Part shown: positions 6,417-7,989 of the stretch, piece by piece | Layout: the number at the start of each line of letters is the position of its first letter | How positions within the stretch are numbered: the stretch's first letter is position 1 | Origin: Phycisphaeraceae bacterium | Lineage (GTDB): Bacteria > Planctomycetota > Phycisphaerae > Phycisphaerales > Phycisphaeraceae | Direction: 5' to 3' | DNA length: 7,989 nucleotides | Assembly: GCA_007119405.1 (NCBI GenBank) | Contig: SKPT01000100.1 | Location: 1-7,989 of the forward strand | Translations under genes and position numbers: made by a program | Notes under the pieces: model-generated | Databases searched by the model: none | What the model saw: the letters and a program-made list of their open reading frames with translations, nothing else | Told to the model about the DNA's origin: nothing

Positions 6417-6727
6417 GCCCCGCCACGCCCGACCCCGCCACGCCGGACCCGGCCACCGGCCCGACCTCAACCAGCCCGCCCCGTGGCGTGGACGAAGTCG
6501 CCGCCGCCAAGGCCCGCCTGCTCGAGCTCGGCGAGGAGGCCGACAACGAGAAGCTCGATCCCGCGTTCGTCAAGGAGCACCCCTACCTGGTCAGCGGCCT
6601 GGCGCTGGCGGCCGGGATCGTCTGCGGCCGGGTACCGATGCTGCGCAAAGCCACGCTGGGGGTGGCGATGTGGGCGGGTAAGCGGAGCCTGGCGCGCCAC
6701 CTCGAGCAGATGTTCAAGGGCAAGTGA
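6413..6727 (+). CDS. Uncharacterised small membrane protein, third gene of the YqjD/YqjE-like operon
   Basis: I do not recognise a named family. In its 104 residues, 2-23 form a Pro/Thr/Ser-rich disordered stretch with a TPDPA repeat and 26-54 a charged helix (DEVAAAKARLLELGEEADNE). Next come KEHP (54-57), a hydrophobic segment LVSGLALAAGIVCG (59-72), then RVPMLRK, a second short hydrophobic stretch (79-88) and a basic end KGK. The KEHP-plus-helix arrangement parallels EERP-plus-helix in the first gene, so it may be a diverged DUF883-like protein with a shortened coiled coil (inference). It is translationally coupled to the previous gene by a 4 nt ATGA overlap. Coupling and position, as with E. 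coli yqjK after yqjE, argue for a shared role at the inner membrane. Confidence 0.7.
   Translation: MSPATPDPATPDPATGPTSTSPPRGVDEVAAAKARLLELGEEADNEKLDPAFVKEHPYLVSGLALAAGIVCGRVPMLRKATLGVAMWAGKRSLARHLEQMFKGK
6422..6451 (+). repeat. Two 15 nt tandem units in the third operon gene
   Basis: Units 6422-6436 and 6437-6451 differ at two third-codon positions and encode ATPDP twice; a third unit begins (GCC ACC). The repeat sits in the disordered N-terminus, where copy number could vary without breaking the frame. Confidence 0.75.
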
Positions 6728-6734
6728 TGCGGGC

Positions 6735-6866
6735 GCGGCGCTGTTGTAGGGTGGGTAGAGCGAAGCGAAACCCACCAGTTGCGGCGGCAATCCACCGGGT
6801 GCGGCGGGAATCCACGGCCAGCGTGGTGGGTTTCGCTGCGCTCGACCCACCCTACATCAGCGCCGC
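6735..6866. repeat. Inverted pair of the GTAGGGTGGG-type dispersed repeat
   Basis: The arms 6735-6776 and 6825-6866 are 42 nt inverted copies with three mismatches. Their 31 nt cores (6746-6776 and 6825-6855) are the same element as the solo copy at 1453-1483. The 48 nt between them contain a 20 nt-spaced direct repeat, GCGGCGGCAATCCACC at 6781 and GCGGCGGGAATCCACG at 6801. The pair begins 7 nt after the stop of the three-gene operon. It could form a cruciform or a long RNA hairpin. No transposase or open frame of note is inside. Translations across it yield only junk peptides of the VGRAKRNPP / VGFASLYPPY sort. Confidence 0.88.
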
Positions 6867-6874
6867 CACGCGTA

Positions 6875-6913
6875 AAGCTCACGGCGTTGAGTGGCACCAA
6901 ACGCCGTGAACTT
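6875..6913. terminator. Hairpin, possible weak or bidirectional terminator
   Basis: TCACGGCGTT (6879-6888) pairs perfectly with AACGCCGTGA (6900-6909) around an 11 nt loop. After one mismatch, three more pairs extend it to 6875 and 6913. On the - strand it is followed by a short TTTACG; on the + strand no T-tract follows. It lies between the three-gene operon and dnaK and may stop read-through from either side. Confidence 0.4.
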
Positions 6914-6930
6914 CCAGGCGCGCCCATGAC

Positions 6931-6973
6931 AAACAAACAACGCCCGCGCACGGTCTCCCGCGCGCGGGCGTTG
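6931..6973 (-). terminator. Intrinsic terminator of dnaK
   Basis: A perfect 12 bp GC-rich stem (6938-6949 with 6962-6973) encloses a 12 nt loop. Read on the - strand, the stem is followed by the T-rich run TTTGTTTGTC. It lies 60 nt after the dnaK stop codon, in the right direction and distance. On the + strand a weaker GTTTATC follows, so some bidirectional action is possible. Confidence 0.85.
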
Positions 6974-6984
6974 GTTTATCGTCA

Positions 6985-7022
6985 CTGACCCCGACGCGCC
7001 GCGGCGCGTCGTGCCAGGTCAG
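6985..7022 (-). other. Nested hairpin in the dnaK 3' untranslated region
   Basis: An 18 nt perfect palindrome (GACGCGCCGCGGCGCGTC, 6993-7010) is enclosed by CTGACC (6985-6990) and GGTCAG (7017-7022). It lies 10 nt after the dnaK stop and before the terminator. In RNA it would give a 7 bp inner stem with a CGCG loop plus a 6 bp outer stem. It could stabilise the mRNA 3' end or bind a dimeric protein; neither is shown. Confidence 0.5.
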
Positions 7023-7032
7023 GTTGCCTCGC

Positions 7033-7989
<957 letters not shown>

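Noticed and set aside
5574..6470. 298-codon open frame on the - strand across lpxA and the small membrane genes
   Set aside because: It spans three real + strand reading frames and a spacer, with Arg/His-rich low-complexity translation.
6467..6850. - strand open frames across the repeat pair, with peptides such as VGFASLYPPY and WVERSETHH
   Set aside because: These peptides are translations of the GTAGGGTGGG repeat, a known source of spurious gene calls.

Overview
This 8 kb window is high-GC chromosomal DNA from a Gram-negative (diderm) bacterium. LpxA implies lipid A synthesis. The FeeM-type acyltransferase, the DnaK sequence and two families of dispersed intergenic repeats together suggest Planctomycetota, possibly Phycisphaerae. 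That placement is an inference and is only moderately supported. I see no prophage, IS, CRISPR array, tRNA or rRNA.

Left part (1-3110). The window opens inside an M3-family oligoendopeptidase F gene (+ strand, 5' end missing). It converges on a DASS/SLC13-type sodium:anion symporter on the - strand. The gap between them carries one copy of a 31-42 nt GTAGGGTGGG-type repeat. A 123 bp divergent gap separates the transporter from a FeeM-type N-acyl amino acid synthase homologue (+).

Middle part (3111-5734). The FeeM-like gene, lipB (-) and lpxA (+) are consecutive. By family knowledge each encodes an enzyme that takes an acyl chain from acyl-ACP, respectively for N-acyl amino acids, protein lipoylation and lipid A. 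A second repeat family forms a near-palindromic block of about 180 bp between the FeeM-like gene and lipB. The last codons and stop of lipB lie inside this repeat. lipB and lpxA diverge from a short shared spacer.

Right part (5735-7989). A three-gene operon of small membrane proteins follows on the + strand: a DUF883 (ElaB/YqjD)-like anchor, a YqjE/DUF1469-like two-helix protein, and an unrecognised third protein overlapping the second by ATGA. The third shares the E-x-P plus membrane-helix ending of the first. After it come an inverted pair of the GTAGGGTGGG repeat, a 14-position hairpin, a strong intrinsic terminator and a further nested hairpin. These last elements belong to the 3' side of dnaK, which runs on the - strand off the right edge and ends in an unusual (EGGGG)x3 tail.

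Most genes are recognisable housekeeping or envelope functions. The least ordinary items are the third gene of the YqjD/YqjE-like operon, the FeeM homologue in a row of acyl-ACP-dependent enzymes, and the two repeat families, one of which supplies the C-terminus of LipB. I found no clear new defence or mobile system.
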